Origin: Chromera velia
Lineage: Eukaryota; Sar; Chromeraceae
Reading direction: 5' to 3'
Assembly (NCBI GenBank): GCA_018398765.1
Contig: JAHBMJ010004910.1
Coordinates: 23,828-75,755, forward strand
DNA: 51,928 nucleotides
Shown here: positions 1 to 11,031 of the stretch, in pieces
How the letters are laid out: the number at the start of each line of letters is the position of its first letter
Numbering within the stretch: position 1 is the stretch's first letter
Made by a program: the position numbers and the translations under genes
Notes under the pieces: model-generated
Database searches by the model: none
The model's input: only the letters and a program-made list of their open reading frames with translations
What the model was told of the DNA's origin: nothing

Positions 1-46
<46 letters not shown>

Positions 47-399
47 GCCCGTCTGTTCGTTGGTCTGCCTGCCTGTCCACCGATTGTTTGTCCATTCGTC
101 TGTTGGTGGGTCGGCCAGTCTGCCTGGCTGCCTGCCTGGCTGCCTGCCTGTCAATCTGATTTCTTTGCTTCTTGTGATTGGCTGTCTGAAATGGGAAACA
201 ACAAATTGTGGAACCATACTGCCTGTTGTTTTGTTTGTGGAAATGACGAGCACAGTTGATAAAAAAATGAGTGAATGAATGAATGAAAGGATGGCTGACT
301 GACTGGCTGACTCAGTGATTGTTCCACTGACTGCTTCTGGGAAAAAAAGGCAGAAACGTGAAAAAATTGTGATATGGTCTGTGTGCCTGCGTGCGTGTG

Positions 400-450
<51 letters not shown>

Positions 451-898
451 TGTGCCCCTGCTCTCCTATGTGTGTGGCTTTACCGGTTGTTTTTCTGGTT
501 GGTGAGGATCTGTCAACGAATGTTCTCCTCATCTGCACGTTCCTGCCTCATCAAAGCTTCTCTCTCGTGTAGTGCTCTCCCGCTTTCTCCATGCTTGAAT
601 TGCTAAAATCGTCTGTGGCGGCCTTTCCCCTTAGCTTTGCCGTGTTGGACCTTCTCACTCGCATTTGTCCCTCCCAGTCTTCCCTTCCACCTATCTGATC
701 GTGTATCTCTCTCCCTTCTGCCGTCATGCTGTCAATCAATTCTCTCCCTTTCTTTAAGGACCATCGAGGGCATCTCTCTCTCTCTCTCTCATGTGTTCAG
801 TCTGCCAACTGTACCCTACACTGGAAATGCGTGCCTCCTGCTTTTGTGTCGATGTTGATTCGACGTCGGACTTCATGGATGTTTCTGCATGCATGCAG
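1..898. repeat. Microsatellite-rich stretch, probably intron
   Basis: CT dinucleotides fill 1-42, a CT run followed by a GT run lies at about 403-452, and short CT runs recur near 775-792. Between them are imperfect TGCC/TGAC tetranucleotide stretches (about 62-150 and 270-310). Short open frames here are products of the repeats. The stretch ends at a strong acceptor (TGCATGCATGCAG, up to 898) before a coding exon, so at least its right part is probably intron of a gene that starts left of the window. Confidence 0.55.
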
Positions 899-1052
899 GG
901 TCTCCGAAGCGGCCTCTCCTGGGTGTGCACAGGCAGTGGAGGTCCTCCAGGGGTGTCAGAAAGAACTGGAGGAGTACTTGCAAATCGTGGATGAGACCCC
1001 GGCAATGATGCCCACACCCAAGCTTGTCAATGCCCCACCCTGGCTGAAGTGA
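899..1052 (+). CDS. Terminal exon of an unrecognised gene (5' part outside or unresolved)
   Basis: A strong acceptor (TGCATGCATGCAG) at 886-898 is followed by about 51 open codons ending in TGA at 1050-1052. The peptide is helical and acidic (it contains EVLQGCQKELEEYLQIVDE) and ends in a proline-rich tail (NAPPWLK). A polyadenylation-like AATAAA lies at 1098-1103, some 45 bases after the stop, which supports a true 3' end. The exon starts with one base completing a split codon. No family is recognised, and no upstream exon could be assigned in 1-898. Confidence is moderate because the exon is short. Confidence 0.45.
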
Positions 1053-3091
1053 TTCAATCGATGAATGTTTGACCCTAGCGAGGACCCTAATTCAATCAAT
1101 AAACGGACCTGACACCAATTTATAGTTTTTGCAGACTGTTGGATCAATCTCATGATGTCAACTGTCCGAGGCCTCCTCTGTTGTGTTCTTGTTTTGTTGC
1201 TTTCTTTTTCTTTTCGTTTGTTGAACATCTTTACCAGTATCTTCGTTTGGCTTCGCCTCCAACCTCGCGCTCAATTAAAAAGTTACTACCAACTTAATTC
1301 CTTAAATTTGTTTCTGAGTTTTGTTTAAATTCCTCATGATGCACTTCATCTTTCTCGGGACTTTTCAACCTGATCCTATCTTGGGCGCTGAGCCGCTAAG
1401 TTATTATAAAACTACCTTATCACAATTGGGAGTCAAATTCTCAGTCAATAATTTGGGACCAGTTAGGATAATTCGAACCCCCCAATTAATCAATTAATTA
1501 AAATCTAAATCTGTTAATTAGAATCCAATCTGAAACTATTTTTAGTATACAAAAAAATCATTATAAAAAAGTCTCTTTAATAGCGTCCATGCAGATGGCA
1601 TATGCATTTTTAAAAAACATAAAAAACTTATCACTCTGAACAATTAATATTTCACAGTAATTTTTATCTTAAATTAAAATGATGATCGCGAGGTTTTTGT
1701 TATGCATGCTGCATCCCCTTAAATTAAGGTTAATTAGAAATGTTGATTTCCAATTGGAAATCTAATTTTTTAATTTTCTAATTGGAATTCCATATCTTTG
1801 AATTAGACGATTGGTACATTAAGTTTCCTTAAGAGAGAAGTACGTAACATCTCTGCATGATACTAGTATATTATATTAAAACAGAGGTAGACAGAGGACG
1901 ATCGGTGTCCAAAAAGAGATGTACATAACATTTGTGATACAAATTAAATTTGTTTAATTTTATTGTAATTTGTTGTCGTCTAATTGCATTTCAATTCTTC
2001 ATAAGACATATTTAAAAGGAAAAAACAAACGAAAGATCATCAAAAGCCATGTCAGGGCTTTGCAGCTATAGATTTAATTATCGAAGCTGCATATGCTCTC
2101 CGCGAGGACGTACAGCGCGTTAGTTCGGGTGTTCATAGTATGTCCCGGTACTACAACCCGCATATTGAGTGCATATACTTCATTCTGACACTTACCATTC
2201 GCGTGCGAATGCGCGTGAGCCTGCGAACCTGTGCAGTTTTTCTGTGCATGCATGCATGCAGACTTGTATATATATATTTTTTTGCATAAAGTGGGCTCGA
2301 ACAGATCCAGGTACATACTACAGACAGATCAGGCTGAGTTCTTTCGATCTCCTTGCTCCTTGTTTCATCCCTCGTACATCCACGGCTGATAACTGTTTTC
2401 CATTCAACAAAAACGTGAAAGTGCACCAGGTTCTAGTCAGTCATTCTCTTAAAACTTTCAGTCTGAGATCGATCGACTCTTTAGTCCATCCGGCTCTCTG
2501 CCGCCATGTCCAACCTTTTTTTTTAGAAGGGGTCTGTCCTGCGGTAGAAAATTATACAAGGTATACAGCAAGGCACTGCTCTACTCAGACCATCTCGATG
2601 GTCAGTGGGAGAAAAGAAAGGAAGAGCCTTCTGAGATTTGAACAAAACATGCATCCTTGATTCATTTTTCAATCCATACACATCTCCGTGATCTGCCTTC
2701 TGCTCTAGTATGGTCTCGAAGAGGCAATATCAGGATGTTATACGGATTGAAACCGATCGCAGACTCTTCTTTTTCTCCAGCAGAGTTGTCTTAGTGCCTT
2801 TCTTTCAACGCAATAGATCTACACATAGGCGTACCACGCTTACTTTTGCATTCTCTCTTTGTTTTCTAATGTCCAGGAGGGGGGGAGAGGGCTTTCCATG
2901 AAGTTTTTGTTTCACTTTCTGGCTCTTTCTTCTTCTTTCTTATTCTTGGTTGCCTGACTTTTTTCTTTTCTTTCTTTTCCTCTTCCTTCTTACCTTCCTC
3001 CCTCCCTCCCTAGCTCCCTCCTTCGTTTGTTTGTTTGTTTCTTTCTTTCTTTCCTTGGTTATCACATTTTTCCTTTTTCGCTTCTTTGTAG
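1053..3091. other. AT-rich intergenic spacer
   Basis: The first 1 kb is very AT-rich, with TTAATTAA-like palindromic words (1490-1510, 1725-1800). The rest holds a CATGCATGCATGCAG motif near 2248 and a polypyrimidine run at 2925-3060 with CCCT and TTTG/TTTC tetranucleotides, which leads into a TAG acceptor at 3089-3091. Open frames such as 2169-2660 show no domain, no splice support and no coding character, and I do not call a gene. Confidence 0.4.
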
Positions 3092-5511
3092 ACCAGGAAA
3101 TCTCTCAAGTCCAGCCCAATTTAGAGATTTGCCAGAGAACGCTTGCCCGTCTACAGTATCAGAATCATTATCTACAAGAAATGGTCAGTGAAAAAAAAAG
3201 GCATGCGCGTGCTGCAAATCTTGGAGTCTGGACATATGTGCTCACGCACATTTACACATCTACAATACTTTGTTTCTCTTCAACTCTCTTACACCTAATT
3301 TTGTTCATCTTTCTGTTTTCTCTGTAGCAAACTCCTTGATGACCATGAGGGTACAATGTCATGCATGCAGTTCTGTCAACAGTCATCGATCATCGAAAGA
3401 TGTTGAGCTAGAATGCAGGAGCCTTGCCGATGAGGTCTATATATACATTGAATTAAGAGACAATGCTGCGCCTACGTGACTTTTTGGCATAATTCAACCA
3501 GGCACTCCACTTTTCCTATATATCATGATGCGATACTCTCTTCTCTGCCATCCTCTGCATGACTTGAAGTTCTTTTGAGTCCCCCCTCTCTTCTCTGTTC
3601 AAGTGGCGGCTCCGGATCCCACAAGCCCTAGAAGGTTAGACTCTCAACTACCCTAGCTTGTTCAGCGCCTTCTTGAGCCCTCTTGGGTGAGATTGAATGA
3701 AAGTGAATCTGACTGACTTAGAGCTGTATTGGTGCATGCATGGATATCTAAACTTCGCTTAAAGTTCTCTTTGACCATTCTTTCCTTTTCTGCCTTCTAA
3801 GACTCATTGGTTTCGTTTGAATAAGTCTGCAACTCCTAAAAATTGTCCATGTGTTACCTCTTTAGTCTTGCCGCGACCCTTTCTTCGCTGTTACCTGCTT
3901 TAAATTTGTATGCAGATCTCCTTCCAGTTCGCAGATCCAGGCCCTTGTGAATATACAACTGCCTTCTCCTTGAGAGGCTTTCGTGAAAGGTGTGAAGTCT
4001 GTGGAGGTCAGGCAGAGCGTATGAATAACGACTGCAAGGCGGTCCATCCAAGTGAAAAGGCCAGATTTTAGAATTTTGTTCATAGCGTTGGAATACAAAT
4101 AGTTCTTTGAAAATGTAATGTTTCGGCTGCATGTATGTGCTTTGTCGCTCTGCTTCTCCGTGAATGCAGATTTCAACTCCATCTCAGACACCCCCCCTCA
4201 GACTTGAGGTCAGTGCGTATGCCTCCAAAATGTTGACCACTTCTCCTTACTGAACCAGAACATGCACTTCATGAATCGTACAGAAGTCATGCAGAAGTCT
4301 GATATTTCGATAGCCATCGGATTCTTTTACGTGCTCTTCCATTTTTTTTGTTTTGCTGACATGTCTTCTGTCTCTCAGCGAAAGAGCTGGACTGTGTATT
4401 TTATTTAACCTTTGATCGAATCTCCTTTCACTGATGTGTGACCGGTACAGCCTGTCCCTGCCTGCTGCGTGGCTTTACTCCACCGCTACATCGATCAGAC
4501 GTTTTATAAGATAGAATACATAGATGTTCGAAGAGTAGCTAGAGTAAATTTCCGGCTCTTGTCATCCTATCTGCCCTACGACTCATATTGAACTCCCTCT
4601 TTCTTATTCTTTTGGCCACTCTACACTAGCTGATATTGAAGTTAATTGTGTTGGATTCGATTTATTGGTGTGACATGTACCTACTTTTTTTCTACTCTAC
4701 ATGCATGCAGCGTCCATAACTGGAATATATTCACGGCGAGGACCCCAAAATACTCTCTCCAGAGAAGGTTTTGCGTGGAGCTGCCGAATACGGGGTGAGT
4801 GGCCTCTCTTGGTCGGGCTTTTCTCGTTGCTTCTCATCTCTTCTACGCTCTGAGCTTCAGACAGTTGATTGTAGATAAGATCCTTCTGCAACTTATGTTC
4901 TCTCTCTAATTGAGGAGAAACTAAGGCAGTGAATTAGAGGACCTGCAGCAAAGTAAAGTAATGTATCATGATTTTAGACAGTAGTCGCAAGCTTGTGTTA
5001 TTTCTATGTAATGATCGAATTCAGATAATCTGGATGAAAAGCTCTTTCTCAAGTGTCCTCCAGGACCATCTCGATACATTTTGACGATCGGTGCATAATA
5101 CACTGCATATCTACTACATGCAGCCTAGCAAGACTGTGAAAGTTTCATTCGATTCGGCAGACTAGTGCCGCGGTCAAAATGGCTGAGAAAGGAAGACTTC
5201 CGATACGTGAAAGCTATATAGAAGGATGCAGATATATGTTGATATGGATGCTTACTTTCAAGACTTGCATGGTGTTTTTGAATGATGAAATTCCGGCATG
5301 CAGGAGTACTGCATTCACACGCTGGTTGAGAAGAATCTTCTACTTCAAGGAAAGCGCGAATACGTGGCAATGTTTGAGGTATGTCTACTTGTACCGGATG
5401 TACATGCACAGACTAGTTGATGAATCAGATGCGGTCAATTATTTCTTCATTCTATTTCAGTCTGGCCTCCTCCTGCATCGATTTTTGATGGATTATGCCT
5501 CCGCACAATGA
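3092..5511 (+). CDS. Unresolved spliced gene, candidate exons only
   Basis: Several blocks on this strand have an acceptor, an open frame and a donor: 3092-3183 (coiled-coil-like, contains LEICQRTLARLQYQ, donor GTCAGT), a block from 3328, 3916-4006 (contains FADPGPCEYTTAFSLRG, donor GTCAGG), 4711-4794 (after ATGCATGCAG, donor GTGAGT), 5304-5378 (after GGCATGCAG, donor GTATGT), and a last block from 5461 after TTTCAG. The last three agree in phase with each other (phase 2) and would end in TGA near 5488; read in phase 0 the final block ends at 5511. I could not join the 5' blocks to them in one frame. The minus strand also shows coding-like frames (for example 4697-4891), so even the strand is not certain. 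No family is recognised. Confidence 0.3.
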
Positions 5512-5596
5512 ATTTGTTAGCTAGTATGATTGAGCTTTGATAAATGCATTGTATATTCAGCTGAATTATGAATCTGATTGTTTGCATTTCATGCAG

Positions 5597-5876
5597 ACAC
5601 TCATCCTACATGCGTTTAATTCCTGCAATGCCTGATTTTCCTTCTGCATGGAAGTGCAGGGACGCACCTTCCTCTTCTGAATCATTGATAAACAAGCCCT
5701 CAAAGATTTCATCAAGTAACCCAGCCGATACCTTTTTCAGATCCAGTCAGTCGTGTGACCACTGCATGGTCCGACAAGTACAGTATGTCATTGAGTCGAC
5801 ATTGACCAACCAGTCACTGAGGCCCAGGGTCTGGCACTTATATTGGGTTACAGGTTTCAATACTCCTTATACATAA
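5597..5876 (+). CDS. Candidate exon or terminal exon, unknown protein
   Basis: After an acceptor (TTTCATGCAG, up to 5596) there are about 93 open codons ending in TAA at 5874-5876. The peptide is Ser-rich (contains SSSESLINKPSKISSSN) and ends with a Trp/Tyr-rich tail (RPRVWHLYWV). It may be an alternative last exon of the unresolved gene just upstream or part of the following repeat-rich segment, because the GTAACC cluster starts within its last 30 bases. No domain is recognised. Confidence 0.25.
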
Positions 5877-6385
5877 GGGTATACCCCCCTGTAATGTTAC
5901 CCTTACTTCAAAAGTGGTCCCAATCGATCAATCTTATCAGGTTACGTCTAAAAATAGTGAAAACATCTTCTGTTGATTGAGGTTACATGAGAAACTGATG
6001 AAAAACGATGTGTCCCTTTCACTTTATAACCAAACCCCTTGTAACCTTGTAACCTGTAACCTAAAATAACCCTCTTCAAAAGTGATGTAACCTTCGTCTA
6101 CATGCATTTTAAAGTGTTTTTGAAGTGATTTGAAGAGTTTTTGAAAGTTGGCTTTTTGGTCGGTTACGGACCTCAAGACCGCCTGTAACCTTGTAACCTG
6201 TAACCTTGCAAGGGGACATATATAATAAGAGGTGTAACCTCATGTAACCACATAACCTATACAGTAAAAGTGATTGATTTCAAAGTAACTCAACATGCCG
6301 GACCTCCAGCTTGTGTGAAAAGCTTGTCCAAATGTTTTTTGGTTCATTTTTTATGTCATTTTTACACTTGTAACCCTATATGAGC
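5845..6385. repeat. Cluster of GTAACC/GGTTAC hexamers
   Basis: Ten GTAACC words are found on the plus strand, several in tight groups such as TTGTAACCTTGTAACC at about 6040 and 6185, and four GGTTAC words on the other orientation, all within about 530 bases. Spacing is irregular, so this is not a simple tandem array. It lies just beyond the 3' end of the minus-strand gene that stops at 6386. No coding frame is supported. Confidence 0.55.
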
Positions 6386-9230
6386 CTAAGAGTGCCGCCT
6401 CCTAGCCGGAGATCCCAGGGGAACCCCTGGAGAAATATCCACAGAGCGGGGTAAAGCTTTTGAGAGAGGCAGAAAGCGGGGGACTTTTGGAGGCTTCGCT
6501 TCCCCCCCCCCCGTATGGACCAACAGTAGACGTCTCTCACTGGATGGACCCCCTGAACCTCCCCTCTTTCTTCCTTCTTTTTCTTTCTTCTCTCTCTCCT
6601 GCTTCAGCTTTTTCTCCCTTGCTCTCTCTTCTTCTACTGCCTCCCGGAGCTTTGTGTCAGTCTCAATCTATAAACAGAGAAACAGGCAGGCAGGATGCCA
6701 AAATTTACCGAAACTCAAAAGGTATTCAGGCAGGGAGGCAGGCCGAAACTCAAAAGGCATTCAAACAGGGAGGCAGGCCAAAACTTAAAAGGCATTCAGG
6801 CAGGGAGGCAGGCCCAGCCCGAAACTCAAAAGGCTTTCAAACAGGCAGAACAAACGAAATGTGCAAAGCAATCAAGCAGGCAGAACAAGCGAAGCAAGCA
6901 GCATATGATTACTTTATGATCCAGTATGCTCTGGTGCATTATGACCTAGTGTGCTCTGGGATAAATGAATGACATTGTGCACGGACCTTTTTCCCCCTCA
7001 GACCAAAAAAAAAAACATACCAATCCAGCATGAATTGATGGAGTCGTTCGTGGAACCGCGTGGAACTGCTCTTCGCTCAGATGTTGGGACTGCAGGAGAT
7101 TTAAGTCAGTCTTCGCAAACCATTTGTCAGAGGCAAGGGCATAGGCCTTGTCGAAGCTAAAGATGGTCAAGTCATAAACCTGCAAAGCAAACAAGAGGTA
7201 ACAAGAGAGATGAACACGGATAAAAAAGAGATCAGGCAATCAAACAGCTAGGCAGAACGAGTGAAATATACAAGGCAATCAGGCAGGTAAAACGAGCGAA
7301 ATGTGCAAGGCAATCAGGCAGGCAGAACAAACGGAATGTGCAAGACAATCAGGCAGGTAGAACGAGCGAAGCGAGTATGACATGATTGCTTTATGACCCA
7401 GTGTGCTCTGGTGCTTTGTGACCCAGTGTACTCTGGGGGAAATGAACCTCAGACAGCCTGACTTACTTTTCGTGTGGCACTGCCCCCTCTCCCGTCTGGA
7501 ATTGCTTGGAAGAAGTCATCCCATTCCCTTAACTTGCATCCTGTGAGATTCTCTCTAGCGCCATCGACCAGCTTTACAGGGGCCCCTCGAGTCGCGAAGG
7601 CCACTTTGTCCTGACTCTCTTGGCGTTTTACCTTCAACTGCAAAGCAAAGCGGCAGAGTTCAAAGCAATATAGAAAACAGAAAGGTTCTATGAAGATGTA
7701 TGGATCAGGCAGGCAGAACAAGCGAAATGTGGGAAGCAATCAGGCAGACAGAACGAACGAAATGTGCAAAGCAATCAGGCAGGCAGAACGAGCGAAAAGT
7801 ATAAAGCCATCAGGCAGGCAGAACAAGCGAAATGTGCAAGGCAGTCAGGCAAGCAGAACGAACGAAATATGCAAGGCAATCAAGCAAGCAAAACGAGTGA
7901 AATGTGCAAGGCAGTCAAGCAGGCAGAATGAGTGAAATGTGCAAGACAATCAGGCAGGCAGAACGAGTGAAATATGCAAAGCAATCAGGCAGGCAGAACG
8001 AACGAAATGTGCAAAGCAATCAGGCAGGCAGAACGAGCGAAATGTGGGAAGCAATCAGGCAGGCAGAACGAGCGAAATGTGTAAAGCAATCAGGCAGGCA
8101 GAATGAACGAAATGTGCAAAGCCATCAGGCAGGCAGAACGAGCGAAAATTTAATATGCAAAGTAATCAGGCAGGCAGAACGAGCGAAATATGAGCGAAAT
8201 CTGCAAGGCAGTTAGGCAGGCAGAACGAGCGAAATGTGCAAAGCAATCAGGCAGGCAGAATGAATGAAATGTGCAAAGCAATCAGGCAGGCAGAATGAGT
8301 GAAATGTGCAAGACAATCAGGCAGGTAGAACAAGCGAAATGTACAAAGCAATCAAGCAGGCAGAATGAACGAAATGTGCAAAGCAATCAGGCAGGCAGAA
8401 CGAGTGAAAAGTGCAAAGCCATCAGGCAGGCAGAACGAGCGAAATGTGCAAGGGAGTCAGACAAGCAGAACAAACGAAATATGCAAGGCAATCAGGCAGG
8501 CAGAACGAACGAAATGTGTAAGACAGTCAGGCAGGCAGAATGAGTGAAATGTGTAAGACAATCAGGCAGGCAGAATGATTACTTTATGACCCAGTAAGCT
8601 CTGGTGCTTTGTGACCCAGTGTGCTCTTGGGGATTGAATTTGTTTGATAATAAACAAGAGAGAGAGAGAGGAGCAAAACTGACCGCAGCAATTGCAGACC
8701 CCATCGGAGTCATCGTGTTATAGTTTATGTCGGTCGTGTGCGGCCACACTTCTGCTGCGGAATCCGGTGGAGGAGGGCCCAACAAGGTAAGCTAAAAAAT
8801 CCCAAACTCAACCACTGGGGCGAGTTTTGAAACTCGACTGGCCTTTGTATCATTCGATATCTTCGCCTTCCTTTCAAGCTGCTCCCTCACTTTTTCTCCA
8901 ATTTGTTGATTATAAAACTCCTCTCCTTTCTTCAATAGAAAGTCCAGTCTCTCAAGGCCTTCCGATGGATACTCTGCTAGGATACTCTGCCTCTCCCAAG
9001 AAAGAAAAGAAATGGTTTGCACACATATTCATTATTGCTTGGAATATTATAAACTTAACTTTGTTGAGGGAGTCATTAGGATTGAGAGAAAACAGCACTC
9101 CCAGTTCAACATACACGTCAAAAAAACTCTTGTCCGGAGTGGCCATACCGTACTTCTTTACCGCAACCTTCTTTTTTGGGACTCCGGCCGCGGCTGCAGC
9201 GGCTTCAGGTTGCCATGAATCGACCTCCAT
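6386..9230 (-). CDS. Unknown protein, at least six exons, minisatellites in introns
   Basis: Exons, in transcript order: 9230-9060 (ATG at 9230), 8986-8813 or 8986-8891, 8791-8684, 7637-7467, 7179-7021, 6667-6386 (TAG). Every exon is a whole number of codons, so all introns are phase 0; donors are GTTAAG, GTGAGG or GTTGAG, GTCAGT, GTAAGT, GTATGT. Exon 2 is ambiguous: a donor at 8813 leaves an implausible 21-base intron, while the better donor at 8891 gives 99 bases. The product is 328 or 354 residues: an Ala/Lys N-terminus, a charged helical middle, a segment with KLREWDDFFQAIPDGRG, and a last exon with a long Glu/Arg/Lys helix followed by a Pro/Arg-rich tail. The last exon has no ATG and is easy to miss. 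I recognise no family. Introns 3, 4 and 5 carry the 35-bp minisatellite. Confidence 0.6.
6680..6906. repeat. Minisatellite block 1 (34-35 bp units)
   Basis: Imperfect units built on AGGCAGGCAGAACGAGCGAA and a variant with AAACTCAAAAGGCATTCA. The block lies in the last intron of the minus-strand gene at 6386-9230 and ends against the GATTACTTTATGA module at 6907. Confidence 0.8.
6907..6960. repeat. GATTACTTTATGA module, copy 1
   Basis: A ~55-bp module made of two tandem halves, each with TGACCCAGTGTGCTCTGG or a close variant. Further copies are at about 7384-7439 and 8577-8634. Each sits directly at the right end of a block of the 35-bp minisatellite, so module and minisatellite appear to have been copied together. 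Confidence 0.75.
7235..7439. repeat. Minisatellite block 2 plus module copy 2
   Basis: About four 35-bp units (7240-7383) are followed by the GATTGCTTTATGA module copy (7384-7439). The block lies in intron 4 of the minus-strand gene, between exons 7637-7467 and 7179-7021. Confidence 0.8.
7700..8634. repeat. Minisatellite block 3 plus module copy 3
   Basis: About 25 units of 35 bp with the core CAATCAGGCAGGCAGAACG followed by AGCGAAATGTGCAAAG run to 8576, then the module copy at 8577-8634. A 35-bp unit changes reading frame each time, and the plus strand nevertheless stays open for long stretches because the unit lacks stop codons; these open frames are not genes. The block fills most of intron 3 of the minus-strand gene. 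Confidence 0.85.
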
Positions 9231-9316
9231 TTTCAAATCTAGACTGCAAATTATGTACTACGTACGTATACAGTAGCTAACAGGAGGATCGATCAACAAG
9301 CTAGAGTTCGAATTGA

Positions 9317-10045
9317 TCACAGCTCGGCAGCCATATAGCCGGCGTGCATATGCCACGCCCGCACCTGCAGCGCAAATGCAGCCTGTGCCGGGCCCGCGCC
9401 CTGCATGCGCTGCCTGTGCCCGCGCCTACAGCCAGCTGTGCCTGCGCCCTGCGGCCTGCCCCTAGGCCTGCCCTGTGCCTGGCGCAAGGGCGAGGATGTG
9501 CTTAACACACCCTGCACCTGTGTACAGAAACATATGACAGGGGTGTGTCGGACATACCCCGGGCATGTGTACTTGTATGCGTGGCACAGCCCAGCGTGTT
9601 GGTGGTCGAGAAACTTCACGTGCTGGTCTTGCTGCTTGCGTCCCATCATGTCCCATCCTCTCCTTCTTGGTTGAACTTCTTGAAAAAAGACGAGAATCTG
9701 TCCCACAGTGAAGGTGACAGATCGCGAGAAAGCGCTCGACTCTTGCATAGAAGTCGGTACGAAAGCCTGGCTCCAGGTGAAGAGGCTCAGACAAAGCTGC
9801 ATAGACGGAGCCGCCTGGAGTGCGTTCCATTTGGCATACAGGCCTACCACTTCCAGAGGGAAGGGAAGTGCTCCCAGAGTGAAGGGAGGCAAAATGCTCC
9901 GAGGGAACAGAGATGGTTGGAAGTGGTTCTCATCCTTGTATATGGATGAAGTGATCGTTGATGCTGGTGATGGAATGCGAAGCACCAAGATGAGGTCGTG
10001 ACTATAAGAGACGCAAAGAGCAGCTGCCTCTGTCCCTTCTGCCAA
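9317..10045 (-). CDS. Doubtful open frame, no recognised product
   Basis: A 242-codon minus-strand frame with no recognisable domain. Its C-terminal third is read from a GC-rich low-complexity stretch at about 9360-9475, made of repeated CCTGCGCC/CTGTGCC words, and gives Ala/Gly/Arg-rich sequence. Overlapping frames on both strands are of similar quality. It may hold one real exon (9700-10000 has better codon character on either strand), but I cannot place splice sites with confidence. Confidence 0.2.
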   Translation of the reverse strand: MAEGTEAAALCVSYSHDLILVLRIPSPASTITSSIYKDENHFQPSLFPRSILPPFTLGALPFPLEVVGLYAKWNALQAAPSMQLCLSLFTWSQAFVPTSMQESSAFSRSVTFTVGQILVFFQEVQPRRRGWDMMGRKQQDQHVKFLDHQHAGLCHAYKYTCPGYVRHTPVICFCTQVQGVLSTSSPLRQAQGRPRGRPQGAGTAGCRRGHRQRMQGAGPAQAAFALQVRAWHMHAGYMAAEL

Positions 10046-10750
10046 GTTGTCGATCGAGATTCTTTTATGTTAGGAGAGTAAGTGAGAAAGAGTGAATGAG
10101 GCTGCCTGGTCATCCCGGGAGCCGGCACCACGTGAAGCAACAGCTAGTATATGAGCGTCAGAGCTACTCAGTACTAGGCTATAGCTTCACCTAGATATGA
10201 TCTCAATCTTGTGGCCTCATCGACAAAAGGAGTGTCAGTGTACGTTCTCGCTATTTAGCCTTTAGATAGGCCAGTTTGATGCAGTACTTTCTGCCTGATT
10301 GCATTTGTGCATGCTTTATCAATCGGACGTGCGTGCTGCATGTATGTGCATACATTTTTACGTCACCTGCGCTCGCTTTACGCACAGGCCGTGAAGCTTC
10401 GACTTGGTACAGATTGATTTAACTTCGTTGGTGCCACTTTACATGGGGTGTGGTGTAAAGCCTCAGCAATGGAGCGCAACAGTCAAGCGTCAGCGGCCGG
10501 AGCAGACAGCTCTAACGGGCTCCGAGGGCGGGGTTTGATATCTTAGCCTAGCTAAGGAACGCCCCGCCCTGCTAGCTCTGACAACAGATAGACATAGCAG
10601 GAAGGCCTAGTGCGGAACCTATCAATCAATCAATTAATCAATTAATTAACACCTTTGCTGTTCGCAAGGGCGACTTCTGGTAGAACGGCGACAGTGCTCT
10701 ACGTAAGGCACCAATTAAATCACTAATCACTAATCACTATTACTATATTA
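10046..10750. other. Intergenic, with hairpin and possible retroelement 3' tail
   Basis: A strong hairpin lies at 10525-10569: AGGGCGGGG pairs with CCCCGCCCT, with an inner TTAGC/GCTAA stem. Further on come an ATCA/ATTA-rich run (10620-10650) and tandem TAATCAC words (about 10720-10740) directly in front of the direct repeat at 10751. This resembles the hairpins and TAATCC tail in front of the right copy of that repeat, so 10440-10750 may be the 3' end of a related, 5'-truncated element. No coding frame is supported. Confidence 0.35.
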
Positions 10751-10753
10751 TAG

Positions 10754-10801
<48 letters not shown>

Positions 10802-11031
10802 CATAAATCGGAAAATTTCTGTTACTTTTTTCCTTACAGAATCTTATAGATTTTAACTAAAAATCTAGCGGACTATGATAGATTTAAAGCACTTCTACTC
10901 ACAGCTAGGATTCTTAAAAAATATGAATGTTTGTAAATGTTTGCTAGGAATGTTGACGATCAATTTCTCGTGAACTATGATGAATTAGAATTTGATGTTA
11001 ATGGTGCTTATAGTCTCACATTGTGACAGGA
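10751..11031 (+). repeat. Long direct repeat, left copy
   Basis: It starts TAGTCTCTCTCT with a longer CT/TA microsatellite and ends TTGTGACAGGA. It matches 15887-16141. The distal ~175 bases (from TATGATAGATTTAAAG to the end) are identical between copies, while the proximal ~90 bases differ at about seven positions. It is AT-rich and contains a short open frame with coding-like composition broken by one TAA. Confidence 0.85.

Noticed and set aside
3092-4006. Kinetochore protein Spc25-like gene
   Set aside because: A coiled-coil exon and a segment (FADPGP...AFSL) loosely resemble the Spc25 pattern, but the following exons do not fit its C-terminus and the joins do not agree in phase.
7690-8547. 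Several plus-strand open frames with repeated IRQAERAK-like peptides
   Set aside because: They are read from the 35-bp minisatellite, whose unit lacks stops and shifts frame at every copy; they lie antisense in an intron.
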